Part shown: piece after piece, positions 1-9,800 of the stretch | Numbering within the stretch: the first letter of the stretch is position 1 | Layout: the number at the start of each line of letters is the position of its first letter | DNA from: Apoderus coryli | Lineage: Eukaryota > Arthropoda > Insecta > Coleoptera > Attelabidae | Direction: 5' to 3' | Assembly: GCA_911728435.2 (NCBI GenBank) | Contig: OU452205.1 | Span: forward strand, 2,485,760-2,549,759 | DNA length: 64,000 bases | Program-made: the position numbers and the translations under genes | Notes under the pieces: generated by a model | Databases searched by the model: none | What the model was told of the DNA's origin: nothing | The model's input: only the letters and a program-made list of their open reading frames with translations

Positions 1-28
1 ATTAATTTGGTGCGTATTTTGTTTTTAG

Positions 29-295
29 GAACTGACTTTACGTTACGAAATAATCGTGGTTTCAATGTTCTACATCACTCGTCACTAAAAGGCAAGAACT
101 ATGCAACCAAACGTCTTTTGGCGCAAGCTAGACAACTAGTTGATGTGAAAAAAGATGACGGATTCTCAGCATTGCATTTGGCAGCACTGAACGGTCACAA
201 AGACGTTGTAGAGACATTGGTTCGCGTTGGGCAAGCCGATATTGATTTGAGGAATAACAGAAACCAGTCTGCATTACTTTTGGCAGTTAGTCAAG
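29..295 (+). CDS. mib2: mib2 exon: ankyrin repeats
   Basis: First mib2 exon in the window. The acceptor is a T-rich tract ending TTTTTAG at 28 and the donor is CAAG|GTATAA at 295/296. It encodes about two and a half ankyrin repeats (GFNVLHHSSLKG, GFSALHLAALNGH, NQSALLLAVSQG). It ends one base into a glycine codon that the next exon completes. Confidence 0.9.
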
Positions 296-3200
296 GTATA
301 ATTTAACCGTTAAGCTGAGGTCAACAACTTTGAATCACCCTATATGAAAGAAACAGAAAAACAGTTAAATTGTTGTTAAATTTTAGGTCATTGTGGTGTG
401 ATAGAACTGTTAATTCGTCTGAGAGCTAATATTAACGCCAAAGATGAGGAAGACGATACGGCACTACATATAGTCCTTATCAAACGAAACCACTTGAAAG
501 CTGAAATAGTTCCTGAAGATCCGTCTGAAATCCACGCCATCTACGACAGTTTAAATCAAGTTACCGAAAGTAGATTAGCAATAGCAATTGCTTGTTATCT
601 GGTCCAACAAGGTATCGATTTAGATGCAGCTAACAGCAAAGGACAGACTGCATTGAGCCTATTACACGATACCACATTACAGGTAACATTTTTGAGTACT
701 TATCCTTTATTGTATTGTTCAACCGATTTTGCGATATTTGCAATTACAAGGGCTGCTTCGTTCGTGTGTTTAACCGTGACGGCATTGTTTAAAATAATTT
801 TAATTTGACATTTCTTCATTCGCTAACAGTCTTTCAATCAGCCGTGCCCAACTAGATTTATCAAACTTGCGCAGACGATATTTAGATATAGAGAATCAAA
901 CGTAAAATTGCCGTAATTCTTTGCACTGAATACGGCTACTATAAAAATTGGGTTTCCATTTGCAAATGTTTTTATTTTTGGCATTTTTGAATATTTCAAT
1001 ATTTTGTTATGAGTATCCTGCAGAAAATCGGAAACATAGGTAACAACAATATTTTCTTTTACAGAACATTAAAATAGTCCCTTGTTTTCATCTTCAGTAA
1101 ATGCTGTTGCTTCCAGAGTTTGTGTCTCTGATGTGTCTGTGTTGATTGAAACACCGAATAACAAGTTTAAATAGATTAAGTTTATTAACAGTTAAAGTTG
1201 AGAAGAATTTATAAAATGATGAAACTTAAATTAGAAACTATAGAGTTATAATAATAGAATATAAATAATATTACTTACATTAAAATATAAGAGACCACAT
1301 ACAGTCAAGTTGCACTATGGTTCACATTGTTAGTGCCTTCAGGTTTTCTTACTATGAGTTTAAAATTAGGATACAACTAAACTTATTTTTCTGGAGAGGA
1401 GAATTTATAATAAAAGGGTTATCCCTCTCTTAAACAATCTTGCGCCTAAATCCTCCTTGTGTGACCAATGATAATGAGGGAGGTCGGATTGAATCAAAGA
1501 TGGTTTCCTGATTTCATGATCAATATTGTAACGTTTTTCGTGGTTCGTTGTGTGAAATAATAACGAGATTGAATTAAAAGTAATTTATTTACACTATAAA
1601 TACTTCTTAAACGAACTAATATGACTATATTTATTTTCACTATTTATTTCACTACACACTACACTGTTTTCAACTACTCACATTTCACTTCATGACTGAT
1701 TGTCTGTCCCTCTTATACGTTGGCTATTTATATGTTTTTCTCCTTTCTCGAACGCTTCCAGTAAATAGTCGTTCTATCAAATTAACACAGCGCTGCCCCG
1801 GACGAGGTACTATTAAATCTGTACAGAGTCGCCTCTGTATAGCCAACGCGGTGTTGCCGGATGTATTTATTTATCTCATCTCTAAGCGTAGGGGACATTT
1901 TAATATTCGTCACAGTATGTACAGCGCTTTGAATATCTGGAACTATTGTATTTTAAGCATAATGCCAAGGGTATTTTAATATTCACTATTATGATATTAA
2001 TTATTATAAGAATCATATGTTGGAGTTGGTTCATGGTTTCGGTTCTCTGTCTAATTTCCGGCAATTCAATATCATATTTTCATTCGATTGGTATTCGTTA
2101 ATCGTTGGACGCTAGCATTAAAGACCAAAGAACTGACAATGATATTATGAAGGGCTATCTGCATGGCAACAAACATGCGAGGAATTCGGGCTTGAATGAT
2201 AGCGTCCTATACCAAACAAAAGACTCGCAATTCCTTCGGTTAAATGATACATGAAAGAGAAGCGTAGGTCTGAATCGTCGATAGGGAATGTGGAAGGTTA
2301 CATGAGATAACAGGCTCGACGAAGAAAGCATGCGATTGAAACCAAGCTTCTCATTTGGAGCTTGTCACACAGTGAGTTGTAATCGTAGATATAGTCTTCA
2401 GGGACGGGACGCTACAACTTAAAGTTTACGAACCTCAAAAACGTATGCTGAACTCTTTCAATCCTATCAATGTGACATTTATAAGATGAACTGTCGAAGC
2501 GTACTCAAGGTGCGGTCTAACCAGAGCATTGTACAATACTTTAATAGATTTCACATCCCTGAAATCAGCTGTTCATCGCTTCACAAAGCCCATCGTTTGA
2601 AGTACTTTACGGGTAATTAGCAGCGAATTATTCAATAGAACGCCAAGATCATTCCTGTATTCCAAGATAGTGCAGGATATTATGAAGGGTTTTGCCGTTT
2701 TATTTTCTTGTTAATTTACAGACATCGTTCGAGCCTTGGAGAGTTGAGCGGGAACCAAATGTTGGAAAGGGGTGGCATGCCAAACGACATGCGGGGAATT
2801 TGGCATTAAGGATAGTTTATTAGGGCTTGAATGTAGCGTCGTATACCAAACAAAAGCATTAAAATTGAACATGTTACTTGGGGATGGGTTGTGAAATTTA
2901 TACAGGACACTGATTTAATATTCAAAATCATTTATATTCATATTTACAGCAAATATTTTTAGTTTGGACCATGGGCTATATATTTAACACTATTCGTTAC
3001 AGGAATTGATTAAAAGTTACAAACCAACATTGGACAATAATCAAATTGAACATACAACTCAGGAAACGTACAATTTAGAAAATTTAAATTTGAATGAAGA
3101 CTACAATTTGACTGATAATGCACCTAGAAGTAGTCCAGCGAAAAATGATGAACAAAAATCTAGTCGAAGAAGTAGAGTTAAACCAGATAAGTCGTTGGAG

Positions 3201-4159
3201 ATGGGTGGTGGTAGTGTGTCACAAGAGAATTCACCTAATCACAAAAATCATAATTATCAGAACGAGATTGTTTCTAGTAAACCGGTAAGTGTAAAGTTAC
3301 AATTTATTACATCAAGTTTAATGTGAATGCTTGAAAAACGTCGCGTTTTTACAGTCTAGCCTAACTTGTTACACTCCTATGAGATATTCAAATAAATTTT
3401 AAGGGATTGTTTTTTTAAAGACTTTGAAAGCCTTTGCGTGCTTTTTTCGATCTTGGCTCTTCTGACTGCTACTATTGGGATGATTGGGCTTTGATTTCCT
3501 CGACGTCATAACCATATACCAGTTATGACCCTTTGAGCAAATCTGCAAAACAGCTCCTTTAGCAATTTCGGAATAAATGTCACTGCCACAAGTGACATAC
3601 TCTAAATCTAAATCGGCCAGCCTGTATAGAGAGTCACCCTGTGCATTATTTCCTAAATTGAGCCCTTACAAGTCGTCTCCTTTCATCAAACAAAATCCCG
3701 CGCAAATGCATATCTGCAAAAATTATCAGATTGCAAATGATCCATACATTTTAAGGTTATGTTTAATATTTGATTTACATTCAGGTGGAATGTTTAGTAT
3801 GCTCGGACCTGAGTGAAGAAAACGTCCGATTAGAGCCTTGCAGTCACAAACCTGCTTGCGAAGATTGTTCATCTCGTATGAAGAAATGTCTTCAATGTGG
3901 CATCGCAGTGCAGAAACGCATCACAAAAGATGGAAGAATAATACCAGCAAAGAGTCGTCAACCGAGCGCAGAGCGCATGCGCTATTTGGAATGTAAAATA
4001 GCGGAGATCGAAGAGAGTCATGCATGTAGTATTTGTATGGAACGTAAACGTAATGTGGTGTTCCTGTGTGGACACGGAACATGTTCTAAATGTGCGGATA
4101 CATTGAAAACATGTCATATGTGTAGAAAAACTATAACGAAAAAGATACCCATATATTAG
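29..4159 (+). CDS. mib2: mind-bomb 2 E3 ubiquitin ligase, C-terminal part (four exons)
   Basis: Join 29-295, 387-682, 3003-3284, 3785-4159; all junctions are GT/AG and the phases close (2 nt carried in, then 405 codons and a stop). The 5' exons (MZM/ZZ, REP and first ankyrin repeats) are outside the window. Known role of the family: RING-type ubiquitin ligase that promotes endocytosis of Notch ligands; insect Mib2 is also linked to muscle integrity. Seen here: ankyrin repeats with ALHLAALNGH and TALH cores, a polar linker of about 94 residues, then two C3HC4-like RING fingers (ECLVCSD...CLQCG and CSICMER...CHMCRK) ending in IPIY. Two RINGs rather than three, plus the ARQLVD-KKDDGF-ALHLAALN block and the AERMRYLE stretch between the RINGs, fit Mib2 better than Mib1. 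Very sure of the mind-bomb family, fairly sure of paralogue 2. Confidence 0.93.
387..682 (+). CDS. mib2: mib2 exon: last ankyrin repeats
   Basis: Begins after TTTTAG at 386 and ends at CAG|GTAACA. It encodes the final ankyrin repeats (GHCGVIELLIRLRANINAKD, DTALHIVL, then GIDLDAANSKGQTALSLLHD). The open frame runs on to 808, but that tail is intronic: the donor at 683 joins in phase 0 to 3003 and restores the family's order of domains. Confidence 0.88.
1145..1400 (+). repeat. dispersed repeat related to 18612-18770
   Basis: Shares ordered short blocks with 18612-18770: AACACCGAAT, AAGTTTATTA, then TTCAGGTnnTCTTACTAT and TTAGGAnACAACT. The copies are diverged and interrupted by indels. No coding potential is visible. 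Could be remnants of an LTR or MITE family; class not assigned. Confidence 0.45.
2140..2865 (+). repeat. direct repeats flanking a retrotransposon relic
   Basis: GATATTATGAAGGG followed by ACATGCGNGGAATT, GGGCTTGAATG and TATACCAAACAAAAG occurs at about 2140-2225 and again at about 2680-2865. The second copy has extra sequence in the middle. The copies bracket the RT relic, so they may be ends of an element into which it inserted, or an internal duplication. Confidence 0.5.
2215..2655 (-). pseudogene. non-LTR retrotransposon RT C-terminal relic
   Basis: Read on the minus strand with frameshifts, this gives the usual C-terminal thumb region of a non-LTR reverse transcriptase: ALVRPHLEYAS, then HIDRIERVQHTFLRF, then MRSLVS with Arg-rich segments. 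Several stops and frame changes mark it as dead. The 61470-61760 relic (-) corresponds to the same region of a related element. Clade not assigned (CR1/Jockey-like group). Confidence 0.75.
3003..3284 (+). CDS. mib2: mib2 exon: low-complexity linker
   Basis: 94 codons in phase 0, from CGTTACAG|GAATTG to CCG|GTAAGT. The peptide is rich in Asn, Ser, Glu and Lys and has no folded-domain signature. It lies exactly between the ankyrin block and the first RING, where Mib proteins carry a variable linker. The clean splice sites and shared phase support it as a true exon despite weak conservation. Confidence 0.78.
3785..4159 (+). CDS. mib2: mib2 terminal exon: two RING fingers
   Basis: Starts after ATTCAG at 3784 and ends at the TAG stop. 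It encodes a first RING (ECLVCSD, EPCSH, CEDC, KKCLQCG), a charged helix (PSAERMRYLECKIAEIEES) and the C-terminal RING (CSICMERKRNVVFLCGHGTC, CADTL, CHMCRK). The last RING is the catalytic, E2-recruiting one in mind-bomb proteins. All expected Cys/His ligands are visible. Confidence 0.95.
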   Translation: MECLVCSDLSEENVRLEPCSHKPACEDCSSRMKKCLQCGIAVQKRITKDGRIIPAKSRQPSAERMRYLECKIAEIEESHACSICMERKRNVVFLCGHGTCSKCADTLKTCHMCRKTITKKIPIY

Positions 4160-5102
4160 TTTTTTATAGGAGTTTATTTTTATTTTATTTGGGGTTTTGT
4201 AGAATATTTATTATTCTATATAATTTTTTTTATTGTTTATTATATATAGCATTCAACACCCCCTTTACTGCACCCTTTGTGAGTTAATTTTTGTAGTACA
4301 TTTCAAATCAAAAACGAGACTGTTTCTCAAAATTTTGCTTTATTAAGGCAGCCGGTTTCACTGCAATACACAGTGTTGGAAATAATTCACGAGCACACCG
4401 TGTATCATCTGAGCGCGCGAAGATAAAGACATAAAGACGTCGCCAGATATGTGGCATTCGACGAATACCGTGCTAGTGCTCGTCAAATACCGTGTTGTGT
4501 GGAGGGTTTGCTTGGTAAATGCTGATGACTGCTTGTTTAGTGCTCGCCGTGTTCCCGTGCTATGTGGTTCTTTTGTGCTAAATTAAAGCATGCGATTATT
4601 CTCTGCATCTGCATCCACATATTCGCTTTTCAGCAAGCAAAAATTTACGCAGTAAGTATAGCGTTATTGTGGTATGTAGATGACCCTGTAATATGGAATG
4701 CGTCTTTACTATACCATAAAAATCGGAGTGATATTTATCACACTTGGAAAGGCATACAGGTTGAAATGAGTGATAAATACGCAGTCACTGAATTAAAGAA
4801 AAAAAAGAAGGATTCATTTATGGCATCTGACCTTGATCTGATCATCTGATGAATCGTGAATATTCGTTGTACCCAGAGTGACTCAATACTTAGCACACTG
4901 CGTATATCTAGTTCAAGCTGCTCGCCTCTTGGCGAGTATTCAGCGAACACGTGACGAATACCTCAACTGCTTGCCATTTGGCGAGCAGTCGTTCGGTATT
5001 CTTTGAGTTCCTTCCAGAAGTGGGTGGAGATACAGGTCGTTTTTCGTAGGACGTGTACAGTGCCGTTATGCATTCATTCAACGCCGACCACGGCTGGTAT
5101 AC
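4160..5102. other. intergenic, no gene seen
   Basis: The stretch after the mib2 stop contains its probable 3' UTR (T-rich to about 4260; no convincing AATAAA seen). Around 4900-5000 two related short blocks (CTGCTCGCC-TTGGCGAG-TATTC and CTGCTTGCC-TTGGCGAGCAG) form an imperfect repeat. No coding region could be supported. Confidence 0.5.
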
Positions 5103-5310
5103 ATGCACGACAATGCCCGACCGCACATCGCGCGTTTTGTACAGATATTTGTAAAAGCGCAACGTATACGACTGCTTCCATGGCCAGCTCGTTCACCGTA
5201 TCTGAATCCGAGCGAAAATGTTTGGGACATGATTGGTCGTACACTTCAACGATATCCGGCTCCCCCACCTAACGTTGAGGAGCTATGGAGTTGAGTTAAG
5301 GCGGTATGGT
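5103..5310 (+). pseudogene. Tc1-like transposase fragment (DD34E)
   Basis: The frame reads MHDNARPHIAR ... PWPARSPYLNPSENVWDMIG. The Asp of HDNARPH and the Glu of SENVWD are separated by exactly 34 residues, the Tc1 DD34E signature. Past a stop at about 5294-5299 the same frame continues as a Tc1-like tail (VKAVWSQF) until it is cut by the 216 bp element at 5311. The N-terminal DNA-binding part and the first catalytic Asp are not recognisable. A dead, truncated copy. Confidence 0.85.
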
Positions 5311-5526
5311 CACAGTTTAATATACAGTTACTTCAACTCGTGTCGGCACCTTTGTTATCTCTGTCTTAAAAGCCGCCGCTTATAGTATAGTAGTATAGTA
5401 TTTTATAGTACGAGTATATATAGATATAGTATATATAGTAGCGGGCCAGAATGTGGCTGGGATTGTGACGAATCGATGCCGTTTTTAGCGTCTACTGACC
5501 CTTCTTATCTATAGTTATTATTCTAT
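5311..5526 (-). mobile_element. 216 bp element without evident TIRs, 8 bp TSD (copy 1)
   Basis: Flanked by a perfect 8 bp direct duplication GGTATGGT (5303-5310 and 5527-5534). The sequence is the reverse complement of 49019-49190, 52714-52924 and 61177-61391. One end is CACAGTTTAA, the other ATAGAATAATAACTATAG. The middle is rich in TATAGTATA. It interrupts the tail of a Tc1 transposase, so it is younger than that insertion. No coding capacity. Confidence 0.85.
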
Positions 5527-5534
5527 GGTATGGT

Positions 5535-6399
5535 GGGACATCCCACACGCTACAATACGGTGAATTATTGACTCAATGTCTCGTTGTGTAGCGATGGTAC
5601 GTGCCGCTCACGGGGGATGCTGTTGCTAGTGCCGCTTCTCCTCTCAGCAGGGTTGCGCCGCTCTCCATATGAGGGTAAGTTATACTACTTTAGTACTACT
5701 TCCATATCAAATGCCATTGCGCTAGACACACGCGTTCAGATTATACAAGGTGTGAACGTGAATTATTTCCTGCAGTGTATACAGCATCATCAGGTCAGTG
5801 ATATTGTCCGCAAAAAATTTGAAATTCATTAACTTGTACTAATGTTAAATTTGACAAAGCCCGAAATAATATATTTTTTACGAAAGCTGAGTCATTTTTC
5901 ATAAGATAAAATTATAATACCAAATCTAGCGTCCCCAAAAGACTTGTAGTTTTAGATAACGATGTTGTGGTTTCGTATATATTTTGACATTAGTAATTTA
6001 TGAGGCTAATTTCCATAGTTCTTTATATAAATAATGCAAATGTTTAGTAAATTATACCGCTCAGATACGACTGCTTTTAATATGTCTTCAATGAAGTTTT
6101 TCATTTGCGAAATCCTCCCCTCATCGAACTACAGATACTGATGAGGTCTTATGCCTGCACAAGCGGGAATCTAACCCACTATTTTATTTAACCTATAGAT
6201 CTTGTAGGTCATTTTTGTTAATCATTCCGTCCACGAACTCGAGGGATATCTGCGAATGCATTGCTGTAATTTCTATTTTCAAATTACAAAGCTGTGAATT
6301 ATAGTACAAATAATTATGTGACAAAAATTACTGGCTTTCCCAATCAAAGAATTTTGTTTAGCACAGCTTCAATCAATTTGTTTTGTGTTTTTTATACGC
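5535..6399. other. intergenic, nothing supported
   Basis: No protein similarity, RNA gene or clear repeat was recognised. Short open frames here lack family motifs and look like chance. Confidence 0.4.
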
Positions 6400-6633
6400 T
6401 CATCGACATGGTAAGTTCATTAATTCATGTTCGAAATCTCTTTCAAAAACACTTGGGTCGAAGTGTTTGGAGCAGACACGGCAATTAGAAATATTAAATG
6501 TATCTGCACGACAACAAACATTTCGCCATTTTACCCTCAATTCACTATCGCGAGGGAAACCAAAAAAAGAAGTTTGTTTGTCAAAGTTTTTACTACAGTT
6601 CTTCGAGTTGCAACCAAATTCAGCGTAACTCAT
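6400..6633 (-). CDS. THAP zinc-finger domain, short or broken gene
   Basis: From the ATG at 6633 the frame encodes 77 aa: MSYAEFGC, CSKNF, SFFGFPRD, RVKW, then CRVCSKHFDPSVFERD. This is the C2CH zinc-binding THAP layout (two Cys near the N-terminus, later Cys and CSxHF), a DNA-binding domain of host factors and of P-element-type transposases. It stops just after the domain, before the usual AVPT-type box, with no good minus-strand donor before the stop. It may be a truncated gene, a first exon whose junction I cannot see, or a pseudogene. A GCCGCCATT site lies about 400 bp upstream. Confidence 0.7.
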   Translation of the reverse strand: MSYAEFGCNSKNCSKNFDKQTSFFGFPRDSELRVKWRNVCCRADTFNISNCRVCSKHFDPSVFERDFEHELMNLPCR

Positions 6634-7038
6634 TCTAATTATCACAAAATAAAAACACAAACACAGAATAAATATGCAACACTACTATAAATTATAAAAA
6701 GAAATCACAAATAACAAAAAACAATGAAATAATACGTGCTATTGTACTTTTAAATGAGTTTTAACCACGCATGGGCACAGACGACGTCACACTCCCCCAC
6801 CTACTTGCACACAAATTAATTGGCATATAGATTCTACACCAGAAAGTACTCCTGTTTTAGCTTCAATATGCAACACAATAGGGGGCTTCTAGGAGAAAGA
6901 TTATTCTATAAAAATGTTGAATTTATATATGATTTCATTGACATATTAAAATGCAGGCCGTACATACAGATACCACAGCATTAATAAGTACAGCATTCCG
7001 TCTCCACGTTCGCACTTTGAAAAAAAGTGTGACGTAAG

Positions 7039-7060
7039 ATGCCGCCATTTTGGGTTACAA
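7039..7060 (-). promoter_or_regulatory. YY1/Pho-like site in inverted repeat with 8358-8379
   Basis: Contains GCCGCCATTTTG, matching the YY1/Pho core, preceded by a CRE-like TGACGT at 7030. The 22 bp block recurs inverted at 8358-8379. It lies upstream (minus strand) of the THAP piece at 6400-6633. A promoter role is inferred from the motif only. Confidence 0.4.
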
Positions 7061-8100
7061 AACAGGTCCTGACTAAGAATAATTATAGTTTTTGGTTTCT
7101 AACCACAGTACTGTATTTTTATTTTTGTAAAAATATTTAAGTACATAATAATATCGCTGTCAATTTCAGAAATATTTGTGGTGTGTCATAGTGATTGAAA
7201 ACAACCTTGAGTGGTGTTATCAGTTAAATGTTGACATGATTGGGTGATTTTTAATAATAATAATAATAAACACAACAATAATAAAGATTTTATTAGTGAA
7301 AAAAAGACATTTTTACAAAAGTTGAAGCAGTGCTTCCTAACTTAACCTAAATTTAACTTTTATTTTGTTTGTTGAATTGATATATCTAATTTTTTTTCTG
7401 TAATGGTCGATAATTCGAAAAGCTGAAGTCTCCATGGGTTATTGTTTTTTTTAATATAACAATTTTTTTTTTATTTTGTTAACTTATAGTAAACGCTTTA
7501 TTTAATATTTAATATTTTTTAACTAATATAAAACGTGATAGCCCTTATTCACTGTAATCTTCAACGAAAATGAGTAAAAGTTCGTACGTATCTCCTCCGA
7601 TGATAAGCAATTGTAAAATATGTGTTTTAACATACAGTTAAATATTGAGAATAGGGGGTAGGCTACTTTTGGTGAGGCTGCTTTGAAGGGAAACATTTTT
7701 AAAATAGTTCCTAAATCGTCACATTTTTCATTAAAGTAAAGTCAGTAGAAAAGAAAATAGATTTGTGTGTTACTCTTATGGAATCTACTCGCTTAAACAA
7801 CATACGAACTTACAATGCTTTGAATATCGTTGTAGTGAGTTAAACGGGTAGTTTAATTCACAAATTACAACAACAGCAACTTTAAAGGCAAATTTTGGCA
7901 GACTTCTTGAAACTTTATAATGATATTGTCAATAAAATAACAACTAGCCACGCGACAACTTGTGTTTATGTTTCACTTGTATTTAGTTTAAAAACATATT
8001 AGATACTGTCATTTCGTAATATAAATTTTACGGTTATACAAATAGTTGTTATAAACGTAAAATTATCTAGTATTTATCTTAATTTTTACTTATTACTCAC
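7061..8100. other. AT-rich intergenic or intronic sequence
   Basis: Very AT-rich. No exon completing the THAP domain begun at 8101-8201 was found, although it should lie in this direction. Nothing else recognised. Confidence 0.35.
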
Positions 8101-8201
8101 TTAACAGGATCTTTGGGGAAGCGAAAAAAATGTTTAGAGCAAGTGTACCGCTTATTGGGACAACATTTTGCAACACACACATGTCCTCCGTGATTATTCA
8201 T
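8101..8201 (-). CDS. THAP-type first coding exon
   Basis: The ATG at 8201 opens a 33-codon peptide: MNNHGGHVCVAKCC, then KHFFRFPKDP, matching the N-terminal third of a THAP domain (CxxxCC, then HxFP). The frame meets a good donor (AA|GTGAGT at 8101/8100) exactly where many THAP genes are split. The upstream in-frame extension to 8471 has no similarity and is probably 5' UTR. The rest of the gene was not found, so this may be a live first exon or an orphaned one. It is not the same sequence as the THAP at 6400-6633. Confidence 0.55.
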
Positions 8202-8357
8202 TGTATGAATCCCAAGACACGTTAATAAAAATAAAATCCTTTTAATTCTCACGAACACTATACCAAAAACACAAAACACAGATTTAGATTTAAACACAAT
8301 ATTTATTGAACACAGTAGTGAACTGTATCTATCTACGTCAATGCGATTATTTTGACG

Positions 8358-8379
8358 TTGTAACCCATAATGGCGGCAT
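8358..8379 (-). promoter_or_regulatory. YY1/Pho-like site upstream of THAP exon
   Basis: AATGGCGGC on the plus strand (GCCGCCATT on minus) lies about 170 bp upstream of the THAP start at 8201. The surrounding block TTGTAACCCAnAATGGCGGCAT is the inverted copy of 7039-7060 with one mismatch in 22. YY1-type sites near starts are common in animal promoters; function here is inferred. Confidence 0.4.
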
Positions 8380-8750
8380 GCGCGACGATATGCGCAGGAC
8401 GGCTTGCAAACGTGAAATGGTGAAAGACAGAATACTGTATTATTTATTATACTGTGCAGATACTTCATCAAAATATGTTTGTCACAAATTTCAAGTCATA
8501 TGTTAACACTGCCCCATTATTATATTGCTATTTTTATTTCAGAATTCACATACTTTTATAGTATTGTTATATTATTATTATATATGTAAGATATCTACAA
8601 TGTCATGTAAAATAACTGTGATTACTTTTTAGTAAGTATAATTGATTTATCGTAAGTTTTTAATAGTAAGGGAAAATATTCCTTTTGTATTAACAATTTT
8701 AAAATTATATTTGACTGATATAAAGACGTCTTTAGAACAATGATTGTGTA

Positions 8751-9800
8751 TTATTTCAAAACGAATCGGCAGCCCTCAAACTTCGCAGTTACATGCTGTG
8801 GAATCGTGAAAATATTATGCCGTATATTCACACTATGAACATCAGCCCTCCGTTGTAATAGTGCTTTTAAATAGATAGGTGTATCCGAGTGATACACTTT
8901 GTAAAATAATTTTACGTAAAGATACTCAAGTCTGACAGACAATCTAGGCTCGTTTAGCCGATCGAGAAAAGGAGTGATATGAGACCTGTATGGCACTGAG
9001 CACGCATTCTGAACTCTTTGGATTTTATCTTTGTTGTAATTTGTCAAAAAATTGTAATAAACTTGTGAACAGTAATCAAGGTGAGGATAGATGAGCGCCC
9101 TGACCAGTTTCAATTTTGTTGATTCCCCAAGGCAGCCCTTTAACGGATAAATTGATTTAAGCCGGAACATCGAGCTCCTGTAAGCCGTAAGGCAATGCTC
9201 ATGAAAACTTAGTCTTGAGTCAAATAGTACTCCAAGGTTTTTCGCTTTATGCGCCCACTTTATAACCGCATTATTAATCGTAACTATGTAATCCCGAGTT
9301 ATCATCTCCCCATACCTCTCACTGCCCACACACATAGCAATCGATTTAGTAGGATTTATTCTTAAACCATTAGCCTCACACCAGTCCGAGAAAGCATCTA
9401 AGTCCCCATTAACTTTGATAAAAGCGTCATCTGCATCTGTTACATAGAAAGGCATGTAAAATTGGATGTCATCCGCATACATATGCATTTTCAGATGCCT
9501 TATGTTGGACGCGACGTCAAAACAATAAATAGAGAATAGAAGGGGTCCCAGTATGCTTCCCTGAGGCACTCCGCACTTGACCACTGGGATGCGCTTAGCC
9601 TGACTCTCTGCCGACGATCAAATAAATAACTCCTAAGCCATCCCAAAGAGCTGGGATCAAATCCCAAGTATCTGAGCTTAGCTAAAAGTAGATTGAAATT
9701 CACCAGGTCGAACGCTTTACTCTGGTCAAGGAGGATAAACGCTATACACTGAGATTTGTCTAGTGCCCGAGCTAGTTGATGGTTTCTGATGAGAAACCCT
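8751..9800 (-). pseudogene. non-LTR retrotransposon reverse transcriptase, 5'-truncated
   Basis: Minus-strand RT domains in order: DQSKAFDLVNFNLLL (finger/palm, catalytic Asp), WLRSYLFDRRQRV, GVPQGSILGPLLF, MYADDIQF (the catalytic YADD box), NPTKS, NLGVLFDSRLSF, ALIYPHLDYCS, IQRVQNAC, then a NIRH C-terminus. A frameshift near 9585-9600 separates the KAFD part from the PQGS part, so it is inactive. The 5' end is lost near 9800. Related in layout to 29082-30749 but not a close copy. CR1/Jockey-like group; clade not assigned. Confidence 0.92.

Larger units (their letters stand above)
683..3002 (+). other. mib2 intron, 2.3 kb, repeat-bearing
   Basis: Intron between the ankyrin and linker exons. 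It holds a dispersed repeat also seen in Rok intron 1 (about 1145-1400), an unassigned AT-rich stretch (1520-1990) with no recognisable protein, a non-LTR reverse transcriptase relic on the minus strand (2215-2655), and a pair of direct repeats flanking that relic (about 2140-2225 and 2680-2865). Confidence 0.6.

Noticed and set aside
683..808. Continuation of the ankyrin frame beyond 682
   Set aside because: Reads into hydrophobic non-ankyrin sequence; a good donor at 683 joins in phase to 3003.
1692..1979. Open frame of 95 codons in the mib2 intron
   Set aside because: No recognisable motif, lies in AT-rich repeat-like DNA between proven exons; probably chance.
29..4159. Naming the gene mib1
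   Set aside because: Only two RING fingers follow the ankyrin repeats, and the ankyrin block and inter-RING helix fit mind-bomb 2 better.
5584..5832. 82-codon open frame
   Set aside because: No family resemblance, no splice context; not supported as a gene.
6294..6488. Plus-strand exon ending at the good donor ATG|GTAAGT (6410)
   Set aside because: The peptide has no similarity, whereas the minus strand has clear THAP residues over the same DNA.
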